A DNA stretch of 64,000 nt from Dioscorea cayenensis subsp. rotundata. Its lineage: Eukaryota; Streptophyta; Magnoliopsida; Dioscoreales; Dioscoreaceae. Under the pieces are notes generated by a model, which had not been told where the DNA came from, did no database searches, and saw only the letters and a list, made by a program, of their open reading frames with translations. The DNA is taken from NCBI RefSeq assembly GCF_009730915.1, contig NC_052487.1:372001-436000 (forward strand), given 5' to 3'. Shown here one piece after another: positions 32,461-45,099 of this stretch (its first letter is position 1; the number at the start of each line of letters is the position of its first letter). A program made the translations under genes and the position numbers.

Positions 32461-32970
32461 GGGCATTGAGTATCTCATCGTCAGCGATCTCGCGCAACGC
32501 TGAGCGCCGAGCTCCAGATCCGGGCGAGCGATCTCGAAGGTGGCCTGCTCGTGTGGGGTCTTAAAGGAGAAATCTTTGTCGGCGTTGGCGATCCGGTTGA
32601 CGACGTTGCGGAACTTCTTCTTCATCCACCGAAGCTTCTCGATCAACTGATTCTTTGTGAATTCAAGCTGGAACTGGGTCTTGATCTTCTCGTAGAACGG
32701 ACCAAGATCTGCGTCGATAGGAAGCTTCAATCGTGCCGCTACGAGAGACGAATTCGAGAAACCCTTTGAGGATCACCGCTCATCCTCGTCCGCTCTAGAG
32801 TCACTGAAAAACCGCCTCGAGTCATCACACCGCTTCCCTATTTGACAGGGGATGAGGCGACGTTCCTCGGCGGTCGGAGTAGTGAGGTCTTCGGTGGAGA
32901 CGCTCGGATAAGACGAGTCGAACTTGAACGGAACCATTCTCGATCGCGGAGACCGCAACATGGATAGCAA
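32440..32970 (-). pseudogene. GeBP/STKL-family (DUF573) transcription-factor gene, broken
   Basis: On the minus strand a clear DUF573 DNA-binding region is readable in pieces: DSRADEDER, then VILKGFLEFVSRSG, then LPIDADLGPFYEKIKTQFQL with TKNQLIEKLRWMKKKFRNVV, ending near PHEQATFEIAR and IWSSALSVARDR. These lie in different frames, so at least three frame changes occur (about 32765-32770, 32725-32735 and 32515-32525). The intact family acts in the nucleus on plant development and stress promoters. The GC-rich stretch 32970-33290 may be its former N-terminal or upstream part. The setting between minisatellite blocks suggests capture by a transposon. Confidence 0.75.
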
Positions 32971-33369
32971 TAGGGTTAGGATTAGGGATCATTCCCGGGG
33001 TTTCGATCCATGGCGCCTAAGTCGGTGACGGAACAGAGGGAGGAAGCGGCGCCGATGAGGGTTCGATCTCACCGCCTTCGCCTTCGCTCTTCATCGCCTT
33101 CCCCGCCGTCGCCTCATCTCTTTCATCTTCTTCGTCGCCGACCTCGGGGAAGACCGCACGCCCTCGTCGTCGAGCGAAGGCATCGAAAGGTTGCACCTTT
33201 TTCTCTCGCAAGATCGAGATCTAGATCGAGGGTGGAGATCAAAAATTCTAGGGTTCGAAATCCCATTTTTTTCATGCAACATGATCAGTAATTGTGAGCC
33301 GCATGCTTTGTCTCACTCGGCCCAAAATTTAATCGAATAAAGAGATTTTTGGGGGTGATAAATACACCC

Positions 33370-33590
33370 CAAAAAACTCATTTCTTAAACAGAGACCTCA
33401 TTTTTTTAAACAGAAAACTCATTTTTTAAACAGAAAACTCATTTCTTAAATAGAAAACTCATTTTTTTAAACAAACAACTCATTTTTTTAAATAGAAAAG
33501 TCATTTTTTAAACAGAAAACTCATTTTTTAAACAGAACCTCATACCTCATATTTTAAATAGAAGCCTCATTTTTAAATAGAAACTCATTG
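33370..33590. repeat. Degenerate 20-bp minisatellite, right block
   Basis: Same AACAGAAAACTCATTTTTTA unit as at 32035-32460, about ten imperfect copies. Confidence 0.8.
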
Positions 33591-33847
33591 CACCCAAGGG
33601 CATTATAGTCAAACCCTGTCACACTTGCCACAACTTCCCACACAAGGGACAATTTAGTCCAAAAAATTCCAAATTAACTCTATCAATCACTGTTAAATGT
33701 TTGGGGGGTTTAAAAAATCATTGTATTCAAAAGGAAGGGGTTTTATGGATAGCCAAATTTAGGGGGTGAATCTGTGCATATTGCAAATTTTGAGGGTGTT
33801 TTTAGCAATTTCCACTATTTTTTATTATTTTTTATTTATTATTTCTT

Positions 33848-33990
33848 TTTTTTACAAGAGGAACAGATAGTCCGAAGACCCTGCTAAATCGTCAAGGGGG
33901 TGTACAAGCCTCGGTGGAGCAAGTTGGGGCGGGGCCCACGCACACATGAGCGCTAGGACCACCCGCAGACAACCACCGTCACATCTTGGC
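33848..33990 (-). mobile_element. SINE remnant, same family as 45503-45732
   Basis: Shares ACAAGCCTCGGTGGAG, then GGGGCGGGGCC and the ACCACCCG part with the intact SINE at 45.5 kb, in the same orientation. The tRNA-like head (which would lie to the right) is missing, so this is a truncated, diverged copy. Confidence 0.65.
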
Positions 33991-34123
33991 ATTTGGAGCT
34001 CTTCTTTGTTCATTTTTACTTGTCATATTAAAAATTTTGTGCATCATTGAATATATTTTTTAAAATTTACCCTTTAATTTAATGTACTTATACAATTTTC
34101 AATAAATTACAATTAACTACGTA

Positions 34124-34368
34124 CTCCCTCCGTTCTTTTTTATCTGTCCTGAATAACCAAATCTCACATACCAAGAAAGTTGGTTATTTCACATAATTTA
34201 ATAAAAAAATTAGTTATCTTTCTAAATTTACCCTTAATTTATATTTTCACATTACTCTCTTATATTAAATTTGAAGAAGAGAATTGAATAGAGTGTTAGA
34301 GTAATTTTGAAAAAATAAAATAAAATCCCTAATGTTTAAAAATGACAGATAAAAAAGAACGGATGGAG
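34124..34368. mobile_element. Stowaway-type MITE, about 245 bp
   Basis: The ends are inverted: CTCCCTCCGTTCTTTTTTAT at the left, and GATAAAAAAGAACGGATGGAG at the right as its near-perfect complement. A TA dinucleotide flanks each end (34122-34123 and 34369-34370), as expected for the Tc1/mariner-related Stowaway group. No coding capacity. Confidence 0.9.
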
Positions 34369-34370
34369 TA

Positions 34371-36240
34371 AGTTTTAAATCATATACTCCACTTAGTGGA
34401 GGTTTAAATAGAGAGTTTTGAAAAACAATGGAAGTTTTTATAAGATATATGTAATCAACTACTTTTAATCAATGTTTTTAATTGGTGTGAATTAGGTAAA
34501 ACTGGCAACTAACGGAGGGGATATGCATGGATAATTTATTCCTATTATAAAAATAAATAAATAAACAAATAAAAAATGTGTGATTTGTATATAATACTGT
34601 ATAAGGTTGTTGCCACCTATAATGTGCTTTTATTTTATTTTATTTTATTTTTTTGTTTGATTTGTTTGACCGAAAAGCAGGATGAGAAGAAGAGAAAGAA
34701 GACAGAGATGGGGTTTGGCCATAGATGGTCTGTTGGAAAAGATAGTAGTGGCCGACAAGCAGAAAGAGAAATTTAAAACAGAGGTAGATGTTTAATCATG
34801 CACGCCTCCTCCATGATTCACCAGAGAAGCTTATTAATGAACTTAACATGCCTTCATGGCCACTAGGCCCAGATGGACCAAATTATTTTCACTGCTTTCG
34901 GTTCACCATTTAACTCCACCGACCATGAAGCACTTAATAAATTCATTGCCTTATTGCACGGTAAAATATTCAAGTTGGTGTAGAAATTGATCAACCCATG
35001 CAGCAGAAAGCATGCGTGCGTACTGAGTCTTACCCGACTTCTGGACGGTGATAAGATTTTCAGTGTACGATCCTCCATCTGTTTGCATTGCTGGTGTTGG
35101 TAAATGGCATCGGCGCCGTTGTGTAAGATTTGAATAATTGGGAGGTGGATGTGGTGCACTCCACCTAAAACGAACCCGTGGAGAGGGTACTTGGGCCAAT
35201 AAGTATACTTCATGTAACCACTCTTACCTAAACTTTTACTATTTAGATCAACACCGTTTGATCATAAAGCTTCGAACGGAATTTGAATATAGCCAATTGT
35301 TTTATATGTATATATATATATATGCATGTCACCGTTCCATCTTCACTGTTATTATTTTGGCATTATTGCTTAATTTGATCCTCGCAAGCATTAATGGCAA
35401 AGCTGGATGAGTTGAAGGCCGACCTAACTCATCACTATCAATTTTGTTTTATTTTTGTTTGTCTGGACGAGTTCCATAGTTTTTGTCGCTTCACTGGTTG
35501 GTATCTGTCTGCAGCTCCACCGAGCTGGCTAGTTCCCTTCTTCAGCCTCTTTTGAAAAGAGAGATATGGACTGGTGGCTTTATACAAATTGATCATGCAA
35601 TGACGTCTAAGGACAACGAACTCTGAATTGAAAGATTTCTTCTTGATTGTTGTGGTGGTAGTGCATGTGGACTGGTATTTATGCACGTCAATTTGATAGG
35701 ATTAAAAAATAAGAAGCCCCAGACAATACCACTCGATCCTAGCCCTTTTGAAAGGAGGAGAAGTAATTTATAAGATAAATAGCTATCTGTGTAGAGATGA
35801 GGCAAGATGTATGACAATATATATCTCTTAGGAAGGATGTGTCCAGGGGAGCACATTCAATTGTCGTTTCTAAAAAATTACAAATGTTAAAACTAAATTC
35901 TCACCTTAAATATTAGATTTCACAGGTACAAACTTTTGATTTCGGAGTAGAGAAGATACAAATAAGACTTCAAAAGATAAATAATTAAATTTGTGCATTA
36001 TTTTCAAATTTAGAATAATTGATATTATTTTGACTAGATTGTTTGACTAATGAATTTTTTTCAATTTATATTGGATGTATGAGCCTCTTAGTTTGCTAAC
36101 CTAGAGTCTCTAAGCCGTGATACCTAGGATTTCCTTATGGAAGTATTATCTGTGATATTTGATTGAAAAGGAACAAGCATATTTTCAATTAGTGTTTTGT
36201 CCCCTATCTCTATAATTATTAAAATTAATCCTATATTCGT
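34371..36240. other. No recognised gene
   Basis: Open frames at 34863-35213 and 34951-35199 on the minus strand overlap in different frames, and neither matches a family I know. The rest is AT-rich intergenic DNA. Confidence 0.45.
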
Positions 36241-36249
36241 ATTTTGCTT

Positions 36250-36925
36250 TGTTATTGTTCAAAATTTACAAAAAGAACTTGGGCAATAGAAGATGTAATC
36301 TACTCCCTTCTGTTACCTGTGTGTTGTGCCATGTGGGGATAGAAACGGTGGATCATCTGTTTCTACAGTGCTCGTTTGCTAAACAGGTGTGGAATTATTT
36401 CGTGAGAGTATTTTGTCTCCCGGATCCTCCTATTTCCTTGTCCTTGGCTTGGGGATCCTGGAGAACTGCTGTGAGCCCGGCTTGTAGGGATGTGGGTGAT
36501 CTAGTTGTAAAAGCTATTGTGTGGAATATCTGGTTGGCTAGGAATGATTGTATGTTTAATGCTGATTGCTTGTCTGTGCATGCTATTATCATTAAAATTG
36601 ACAGATGTTGTTATCTTAGTTCTCTACAGTTCTGAGGGTCCAAGAGAGAAGATGGAGGATTCCATTGTTGTCATCTGCAGGAGTCTGGATTTTTTACGCC
36701 CGAGGGTGGAGGAGTCAGGAGGCGTTGTTCCTTCTGAAGAGGCTCAGACTCAGATCACGGGCTAATTGTGGTTGTAGTTTCTGTTATTGCTGCTTAGTGG
36801 TGGCCTGTGTCATGGTGTCTTTTTTGGTTGTTTCTGTGTTGTGCCACTTCTTGTGGTTGTTTTGTTATTTCTTGTTTTGTTCCCCTATGTCAGCAAGTGT
36901 GCTGATAGTGGGAGGCCTGTAGTTC
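36250..36925 (+). pseudogene. LINE (L1-type) 3' fragment with the reverse-transcriptase zinc-binding region
   Basis: The frame 36249-36635 contains CVLCHVGIETVDHLFLQCSF, then WNIWLARNDCMFN, typical of the zf-RVT domain near the C-terminus of plant LINE polyproteins (C-x2-C..H..C pattern). Reverse transcriptase and endonuclease are absent, so the copy is 5'-truncated. A GT-rich stretch, probably 3' UTR, follows to about 36925. No clear poly(A) tail or target duplication is seen. Confidence 0.8.
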
Positions 36926-39117
36926 TGTTTTCTCGTTTTTTTTTTTTTAATTGAAGTGGTTTATTGACTTTTTAATATCATTGGTGATTAAGTTTGCACA
37001 TTTTCTAACATTGAGGAGAGTGCCAATGTCATTAATTGAGAGCCACAACCCCTTTAGAAAGTGATCCACTTATTATTTAACAAAAAAAATTGGATTTTTG
37101 GCGCCACAAACCCTTTAGAAAGATCTCATCTTTGATTTTTTCATTCATACATTTCCTCCATTTCATATTTCTTTTAATTAGTTCTGTTTTCAGTTTAGTT
37201 TTTTTTTATGTTTGTAGGCATATTTCCCACTATTCGTGATCTATCTCACTTCCTCATTTTCATCTTTTTGTTTGATCTCCTAATGTGTTTGTTGTTTTTT
37301 TTTTTTGGGTTGTTTCCTTGGTTTTATTATAAATTTGTGGTTTATTGAATTTGATAAAAAAAATCCTGGTTAATTAGCGATGGTCATCCAGGACGGTCTA
37401 ATTGGCTTTCACCTGCAATTAATCCAAATGGGTTTATAGAGCAAATACCAACAATATCTTTCTTGACAGTGGACAAATAAATTGACCAAAATTATATCAT
37501 GGGCGAGAGGTTAGGTACAACCCAAGCATAATGAATATAATATGTATCTATGTCATCATCTCTCACTGGGGTTTGACGCAGCGGATAATAAAAATCTTGG
37601 GAACCGAATAAGAAGCCAAAGTTCATCCGAGGATAATATAGAAAAATGTTCACATTTCAAATTTTATTTAAATCAAATCCTCTACACTGTCAAATTGTTA
37701 TCGGATGGGTTCAACAACTTAGTCAATTCTAGGATTATAGTGCGGTTGGCAATGTGTTCAGCAGTATGTACTTTTTATTTTTTAAAAAACTAAAAGAAGG
37801 GTATCGTATTTTATTTTATTTCATAAAAAGGAGGACATCTAGTTGTGGTGCGACCAATGGGAGTATGTCGGAATTGTTCTCATTTCTCATCTCATTCATG
37901 CATGCCTTGTCACTTATATTTTCATGAGCAACAAATGATCAAGATATTTTATATGGGGCGCAAAACGGAGCAAAGTGCAGAAATGGGGAACAGTCTCACG
38001 TTGGTATATCAAGTGAAGTTGCAAGTTGTTTATGTGGTGTCTGAGTGTTAAAAAAAAAATTGCTTTGTTTGGTTTTATTGTATTTTATTTTTGCGTAGAG
38101 GGTCCCACAGGCCACAGAGTATTATTGTGCTTGTAAAAGCAATTGTAACATTTTCTCTGATCATCAAGTTGACGATGGCACTGAAGTTACTCCAAAGGCC
38201 AAATAGAAAGCTGAGAAACGGGGGCCTCTTAATGTCGAAAGCCTTAATTTCATGGAGGATGTAGACAAGAGACATACGCTCACAAGGTCACGAAAAAGGT
38301 TTGGTGGCTTGGGGCTGGGTTCATGAATCATGATCAAAGAAAGGATGTGCTTCCCCATCATATTCATGATTATTCATAATTCTCTGTGAAGAAGAGTGCA
38401 AGAGTGGCAAGCAAACACATGGCAAGGCATCAACCCTTGCAAAATTCACAGTGGTGGTTTTTCAAATTGGTGAAAAGTCAGTTGTACGCACTTGTAGAAA
38501 AATCAATATCGCCTTGAATGTTCTCCGTTTAGTAACCAATCATGTCCTTTCACCGTTTTCGTTCATGACGAGCGCAAATATACCTGCTTCTAAGTTCCGA
38601 GCAAAGGAGTTGGGACATGCTTCAGCAAAAAAAAGGAGAGTTGGGACATAACCCCCTGTGACGCTCCAGCCGCCTTTTCCACAACTGCTCCTAGGCTACT
38701 GCGCCCGTCCCATTCCCTGTGATCCTGTTCTTCAAATCAATTTTTATACTCAAAACTCTCGCACGGTAAAAAGATGTGCAGTCCGGACTTCGGGCTTAGG
38801 CACACACCCCATCATAATATCTTACTTTAATTACACCACCACCAAGCCTTGTTGGGTCTTATCATTAATTACTAATTAACCCAAACTCAGAAAAGCAGAA
38901 AAAAAAAAAACAGACGGACAAGACCCATCCAAGCCGGGCGTGCCACATCTTTAGATTTTGATGATAATATATATCTTTATGTGTTTGTATCTTCAAAAGT
39001 ATCTTTTTAGGCTATGATCTAGACTGTATCCACTGCTCCCCTTTTCCATTCTGTAAATGTTAGCACAAAGCTGTTGGCCATCTTCCTCCGTGTCTCTAAC
39101 ACTAACCATTGGCAAGA
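36926..39117. other. No recognised gene
   Basis: AT-rich intergenic DNA with T-rich runs. Short frames (37542-37793, 38075-38275) have no family features. Confidence 0.45.
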
Positions 39118-40123
39118 TTTATTTAAGCAGCCACACGCGCCTCCCTTGCTCAGTAACCGCACTCTCTCATATCTTCCAACTCTAAAGCCTTCCTTTTTGT
39201 GTGTTTTCCCCCCGGAGGAGATATCTTTAAGCTCCTTTATTAGCCATTTCCCCGTTTGGATATCTTCCATTTGAACTGAGACTTCTAATCTTCCCTGTTT
39301 TGCTAGTTCATATCTTCCCTGTTCTGAAGGAGCTGTCTTTGGTGTTTTTGTGTTTTGAGACTTTCAACTCAGAACATGTAAAACATTTGTTTCTGTTGAT
39401 GCTCTGTTAGCCAATGCACTTCATCTTCTTGTTGCCGTTGATCTTGTTTTGAGTTTTCTGAGAAGCATCAGTCAACCCCAGTGATCATGGCCTTTCTCTG
39501 ATTCTTTTCATTTGTAACGCCCCAACGCCCATGGATTTTCGCTAAATTTTTGCGTTGAGTTCCATGCTTTCTTCTCCTTAGATTCTGGCGATATTTTCTA
39601 GCAGATTACAACATGTAAAGTTTGCATTTTGTTGTTCTGTGAGGGTGCTTTTCTCAAAGGAGGTGAATTGCCAGCCATGGAGGAGTTCAAACATTCCTTA
39701 CCGAGTCGCTAATTATTTTTTCCTTTACTGTTTCTTAACTTCGATTCATTGATACTATGAGAACAACCATTTCTCCAATAAGTTCTTCACTAGGCTTAGC
39801 GCAATTGTACATATAGATGCCTGAACAAGAAAATAGATTAGCACTAAGAGTTTTTCGTAACCAGGACGCACACTTTTAATTAGCCTGCATCTGATAGAAA
39901 GCATTATAACTAGTAGATATGGAGATGGTAATGATACAAGAGTAGGATCGATGTCCAACCTCGAGTTCCATGGGTATAGTTGTGTTTTGTGTTTTTCTTC
40001 TATTTAGCACCTTTCTCTCTTTGCTTTATTTGATCACATATCTCCACATATAATGTGACACCGAATTGGTACCTTTCCCTTGCATCCTTAATCTTTGCAC
40101 AAAATAATCAACAGCTTAAGATC
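39118..40123 (+). promoter_or_regulatory. Presumed promoter and leader of the boron transporter, with two ATGTAA motifs
   Basis: A TATA-like TTTATTTAAG lies at about 39118, followed by a pyrimidine-rich stretch typical of plant 5' leaders. ATGTAA (start codon directly followed by stop) occurs at 39376-39381 and 39613-39618. Such minimal upstream frames mediate boron-dependent ribosome stalling in known plant genes such as NIP5;1, and upstream frames control BOR1 translation in Arabidopsis. Transcription start and possible leader introns cannot be fixed here, so it is unproven that the motifs are in the mature leader. Confidence 0.45.
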
Positions 40124-40300
40124 ATGGAGGAGACCTTTGTTCCCTTTCGAGGGATTAAGAATGACTTGCAGGGTAGATGGCAATGTTACAGGCAGGACTG
40201 GGCTGGTGGTTTCAACTCTGGCTTAAGGTATCCACTCCCTCTTTAATTAGTTTTAGTTTTTTGTCATTTCCTTCTAAAAGAGCTTTCTTCTTGTTGTTGT

Positions 40301-40333
<33 letters not shown>

Positions 40334-43300
40334 CAAAATATTGCATTTTTATGCAATGGTGTAACATTTAAGCTCTGTTATTTATTAGATATTGGTTCTA
40401 TTCTGAATTTTTTTTTTTTAATGTAATCTCTGTCCTTTGAATTTGAGATTGATTCCTATGCTATGCTTTGGGCGGTTGGACCTGACAGGATCTTAGCTCC
40501 AACAACATATATATTTTTTGCTTCTGCAATTCCTGTTATATCCTTTGGGGAGCAACTTGAGAGGAGCACAGGTATTCACTTTTAGAAAAAAATGATAACA
40601 AAGAAAAAGATTTCGCTCATGTCCACAACTGAATCCTGAATCTCTGAGAACTAGTATCAGAATCTATCTCCTGGCTCTATAACTATCACAGATGGAACAT
40701 TGACTGCTGTTCAAACACTCGCCTCAACTGCTCTATGTGGAATCATACACTCCATTGTTGGTGGTCAGCCCTTGCTTATACTAGGTGTTGCTGAGCCGAC
40801 GGTTCTCATGTACACCTTCATGTTTGATTTTGCAAAAGACAGGCCAGACTTGGGGCACAAGCTTTTCTTGGCATGGACTGGATGGTAACGGACCAATTCT
40901 ATCAATGCTAATAAATTTTCATGTGTTTCTTTTTAATCTAATACCACTGAATTTTCAGGGTTTGCATGTGGACTGCATTTCTGCTCTTCATGATGTCTAT
41001 ATTGGGCGCTTGCTCTATTATCAACAGATTTACTCGCCTTGCTGGGGAACTATTTGGTTTACTTATAGCAATGCTCTTTATGCAACAAGCTATCAGAGTA
41101 AAGCTTTAGTCTTCTTCTAACGTTAGCAGATCATTCTTGGTATAGATTGAATAGCTATGAAATGCAACAGACCGTCCTTTAATTATTTCGGGGGAAATGA
41201 ATGCTTATGGCACAAGAGCAAGCTGTGTCTTCTGAGTTTATCCAATAGAACTTTCTATACAGAGCATGGCTTTAGGATGGATAGTTATTTCCTGATTTTT
41301 TTTATAAAAGCAAATTGTCAATATTTAGCTTTTTGCTACAACTGAAGTTCTTTTTAAAATAAATTTAAATACACCTGCTGAAGCTTTTAAAATTCATTTC
41401 AGTGGGCATGCATTCTATTTTGTTTTCTTCCCTTGTTTCCTGTGCTTCTACTTCACTGCATCTTCCTTATTTTCATGACCCACTGGATATCGACATTTGT
41501 TTTTTAGCACCTCTACATAGATTTAACCGGTGTATTGCTCATTGACCATGGATTATCTCTATCAGGGTCTCATTGATGAGTTTCGCATACCAAAAAGAGA
41601 AAATCCTAAGCAAATTCAGTTTGTACCACCATGGAGATTTGGAAATGGAATGTTTGCATTAGTTTTGTCCTTTGGACTTCTGCTTACTGCTCTTAGGAGT
41701 CGCAAAGCAAGGTCATGGCGCTATGGAACAGGTAGCCATGCTAAATCTGCAAGGCTCTCCTCTTCTCTTGGAGAGTGACGTCTATTCCATTTTTGTCTTA
41801 AAGCTAGATTTCCAAACAAATGTACCTTGTGTAAGCATTGTTTTACGCTAATTGAAGGCTGAGGAAATGTTTCAGGTTGGCTACGTGGAGTTGTTGCAGA
41901 TTATGGTGTACCATTGATGGTATTTGTTTGGACTACAATATCATATATACCTGTTAATAGTGTTCCAAGAGGGATTCCAAGGCGCCTTTTCAGTCCCAAT
42001 CCATGGTCGGATGGTGCTTACTCAAATTGGACAGTTATCAAGGTTGATACTGAGATACTCCCTTATTTGGTGGTCATATTTTACTTATGGCTTGAAAGAA
42101 CTCCAGTGGTTCTTCATGACATAATCTTTGAATCTTGATTATCAAAACTGCGTGCACATACAAATGCCTTCACTTGTTACTTATATTTGCTACATGCCAC
42201 AGGGAGCTGATGATAACCAAAATAATTGCCTTGTTTGAGTCAAATCTTCTGCTCTTTAAAGTTTAACAGGATTTAATGCTTCCATTTTTAAGGAATTCAC
42301 TTGATTGAGAACAGTCATCTGTCTTAAACCACATTTTGTATTGTCTTGTGATACAACACATACCCATTCTTTGTCCATTCAGAAGGCAAAAACTGAGTCT
42401 TTTACCTCTTACTCTTCAGTTTTCTTGTTTCTCTTGCGCAGGACATGTCAGATGTTCCACCAATTTATATAGTTGGTGCATTTATTCCAGCTACTATGAT
42501 TGCAGTGCTCTATTATTTTGATCATAGTGTTGCATCTCAGCTTGCTCAGCAGCAGGAATTTAACTTAAAGAAGCCATCTTCTTACCATTATGACCTTCTC
42601 CTTCTGGGTTTCCTGGTATGGAATATGAATATAACTATGTTTCTGTGATGCGGAAAAAGAAAATTTATTTTTCATAATTCATGCTTTGTGCTTACGGGCT
42701 TGAACTTCCAAATAAGAGGTCATTCTTTCCATTTGTTGCCTATATTATTTCATTTATCTGAGGTTCCTAAGCACATAATCATTAAGATTTGTCCCAATGT
42801 AAATTTTGTTGACACATTGACTTTGAGTTGACTATCTTTTCTTTAGAGAGTTATTTCTTTGGTATAGGGCATATAAGTTGGAGATAGAAACTGGCTTATG
42901 GTATTGTCTTATCCCCGCTATCCTCGTTTTCAAAACTAATGATGTGTTTAATGGAGCAGACTATGTTATGTGGGCTCATTGGGGTTCCTCCTTCAAATGG
43001 TGTTATTCCACAATCTCCAATGCATACAAAAGGTTTGGCTACTCTGAAACACCAGGTACTCTCTATGGACAGATTCCATTTGAAGAATATCAGTGGCCTT
43101 TGATCTTGTAAATAAAATTGTTCTGTGGCAGATATTGCGTGACAAACTACTATCAACAGCGCGCAGAAGTATCAGCCAAAATTCAAGCTTGGGGCAGTTG
43201 TATGGAAGCATGAGAGATGCATATAATCAAATGCAGACCCCGTTAGTTTACCAAATTTCATCTACTATGGTAACTTAACTCAGCAGCAATTATAATGGCC

Positions 43301-44994
43301 TTTTATGGTGAAATGACTTTTTCTTTGCTTGTTCATCAACAGGGGCTCAAGGAGTTGAAAGAATCCACCATCCAAATGGCTTCAAGCAGTGGCTGCATAG
43401 ATGCTCCTGTTGATGAGTCAGTATTTGATGTGGAGAAAGACATAGATGACCTACTTCATGTTGAGGTCAAAGAACAACGTCTCAGTAATCTACTCCAGGC
43501 TGTGATGGTTGCAGGTTGTGTTGCAGCAATGCCCCTTCTTAAAAAGATCCCCACATCAGTCCTCTGGGGCTATTTTGCCTTCATGGCAATTGAAAGCTTG
43601 CCAGGAAATCAGTTTTGGGAGAGGATATTATTACTTTTTACTGCCCCCAGTCGAAGATACAAGTATGTTTGCCTTCAAGATCAACTTCAATTGAGTACTC
43701 TTTTTTTGCTGTTCCACATGGAAAAACTGGGAAAATTAAATTTAGCCATCAAATGCATGAGAGACCCTTAGATACATGTTGTTGTCTTGGTCTGAACTCA
43801 GCTTTGCATTCTTAGCACACAGGATCTTTGTGAACATTGTCTTAAAGGTTACGTACTTACATATAGGGGCCAGTAGAAGAATTTGAATTTTTGCTAAGAC
43901 TTATTTTCCTTTTGGTATTGGAAGATAACCTTTGAATGCAATAAATTAAAAATGTTCCTAACGACATTGCTCAGACCTAGGGATACATGGAAATATTGAT
44001 TATGTTCTAAGGAGACTTTCATAGATGAGGATTTGCAAATATAACTATCTATATAGTTCAGGGTAAAACTGATGAGGAAATGGGTTGGTCAGAGAAGTAC
44101 ATTTCATCATGTCATTGTACAATTGATTTTAGTCATTTCTGTGTATTTATTAAGGAGCCATTGCAGTTTCATGGAACTGGTTTTGCTTCTGTTAGAATCA
44201 AATGTTGCCTATCATTGTGTAGCCCCTTCTTCTCTAGGAAAATTTTGCAATACTATTTTTTGTTGTTTGAAGTTAACTATCTGCAATTGGAAATTCTATC
44301 AGGGTCCTGGATGAGTATCACGCAACATTTGTGGAGAGTGTGCCTTTCAAGGCAATTGCGATCTTCACTTTATTCCAGACAAGTTATTTGCTTTTATGCT
44401 TTGGTCTCACATGGATTCCTATTGCCGGGGTCCTCTTCCCGCTTCTGATCATGCTCTTAGTCCCAGTGCGGCAGTACATCCTGCCCAAATTCTTTAAAGG
44501 AGCTCATCTGACAGACTTAGATGCTGCGGTGTATGAAGAAGCACCAGCTTTGCCCTTCAACATTGATGTAAGTTCTAATATAAATATGATGAAATAAAAC
44601 TGTTTATATAAATTCATCTCATCTGGAAATGCCTGTTTGACAGGGTCAAGATCCTAGCCGGAGAGTAACAAGGAATGATCTTGCGGATGATGGAGAAATT
44701 TTTGATGAGATGATCACTAGAAGTCGTGGTGAGATCCGGCACACTCACAGCCCAAAGATAACGAGTTCAACTCCGACTTCATCAGTGGATTTGAAGTCCT
44801 TACACAGCCCAGTAATTTCAGAACGAACCGTCAGTCCTCAAATCAGTCAGTTGAGGGTTGGTGGGAGCCCGGGTTTTGGAACAAAAGGAAGAGAAGTCAT
44901 GAAAACACCTAGTCCTTGGAGTCCTTTGGGAGAGAGTTCTCAGATGTCAAGAGCCAATTTGAATCCTCAACAGGACTCAAAGTCACTTAGCTAA
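40124..44994 (+). CDS. BOR1: Boron exporter, BOR1 type (SLC4 family)
   Basis: Twelve exons: 40124-40227, 40489-40571, 40692-40884, 40959-41097, 41566-41731, 41876-42042, 42442-42615, 42960-43055, 43132-43269, 43343-43662, 44303-44567 and 44644-44994. They join in phase to 731 codons plus stop, about the usual length for plant BOR proteins. The product moves borate out of cells across the plasma membrane toward the xylem. Family-typical stretches run throughout: [92 protein letters not shown]. Many membrane helices are evident. Tyrosines in the loop [20 protein letters not shown] match the sorting signals known from Arabidopsis BOR1. The C-terminal tail ([19 protein letters not shown]) also fits BOR1 rather than other SLC4 branches. 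Exon 9 ends in YQISSTM, slightly longer than I remember for BOR1. No disabling change was seen. The paralogue number within the BOR1 group is not certain. Confidence 0.95.
40302..40330 (+). repeat. (GAT)n microsatellite in BOR intron 1
   Basis: About nine to ten GAT units within the first intron. Confidence 0.9.
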
Positions 44995-45099
44995 AAGGTT
45001 TTCAGGTTTGTTCAGTGTCACTTTTAGATTGAGCTGTGAGACTGGTCATTGTTGATATTAGGTTGCCTGCTGGTTAACACTTTTACCATGGCAATACAA

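Larger units (their letters stand above)
31839..33815. mobile_element. Probable Mutator-like element with a captured gene (Pack-MULE type)
   Basis: The left end (GAGAAAATTACTGTTTACCC from 31839) and the reverse complement of the right end (GTGGAAATTGCTAAAAACAC, from 33815) are imperfect inverted repeats. They resemble the GAAATT..ACCCC ends common in plant Mutator-like elements. Inside, a GC-rich island (about 32455-33290) with a broken GeBP-family gene is bordered on both sides by the same 20-bp minisatellite. No transposase is present. Both flanks are T-rich, so a 9-bp target duplication cannot be called with certainty. The alternative is a decayed retrogene that happens to lie between repeats. 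Confidence 0.55.

Noticed and set aside
34863..35213. Two overlapping minus-strand frames of 116 and 82 codons
   Set aside because: They overlap in different frames, and neither shows recognisable motifs; kept only as unexplained sequence.
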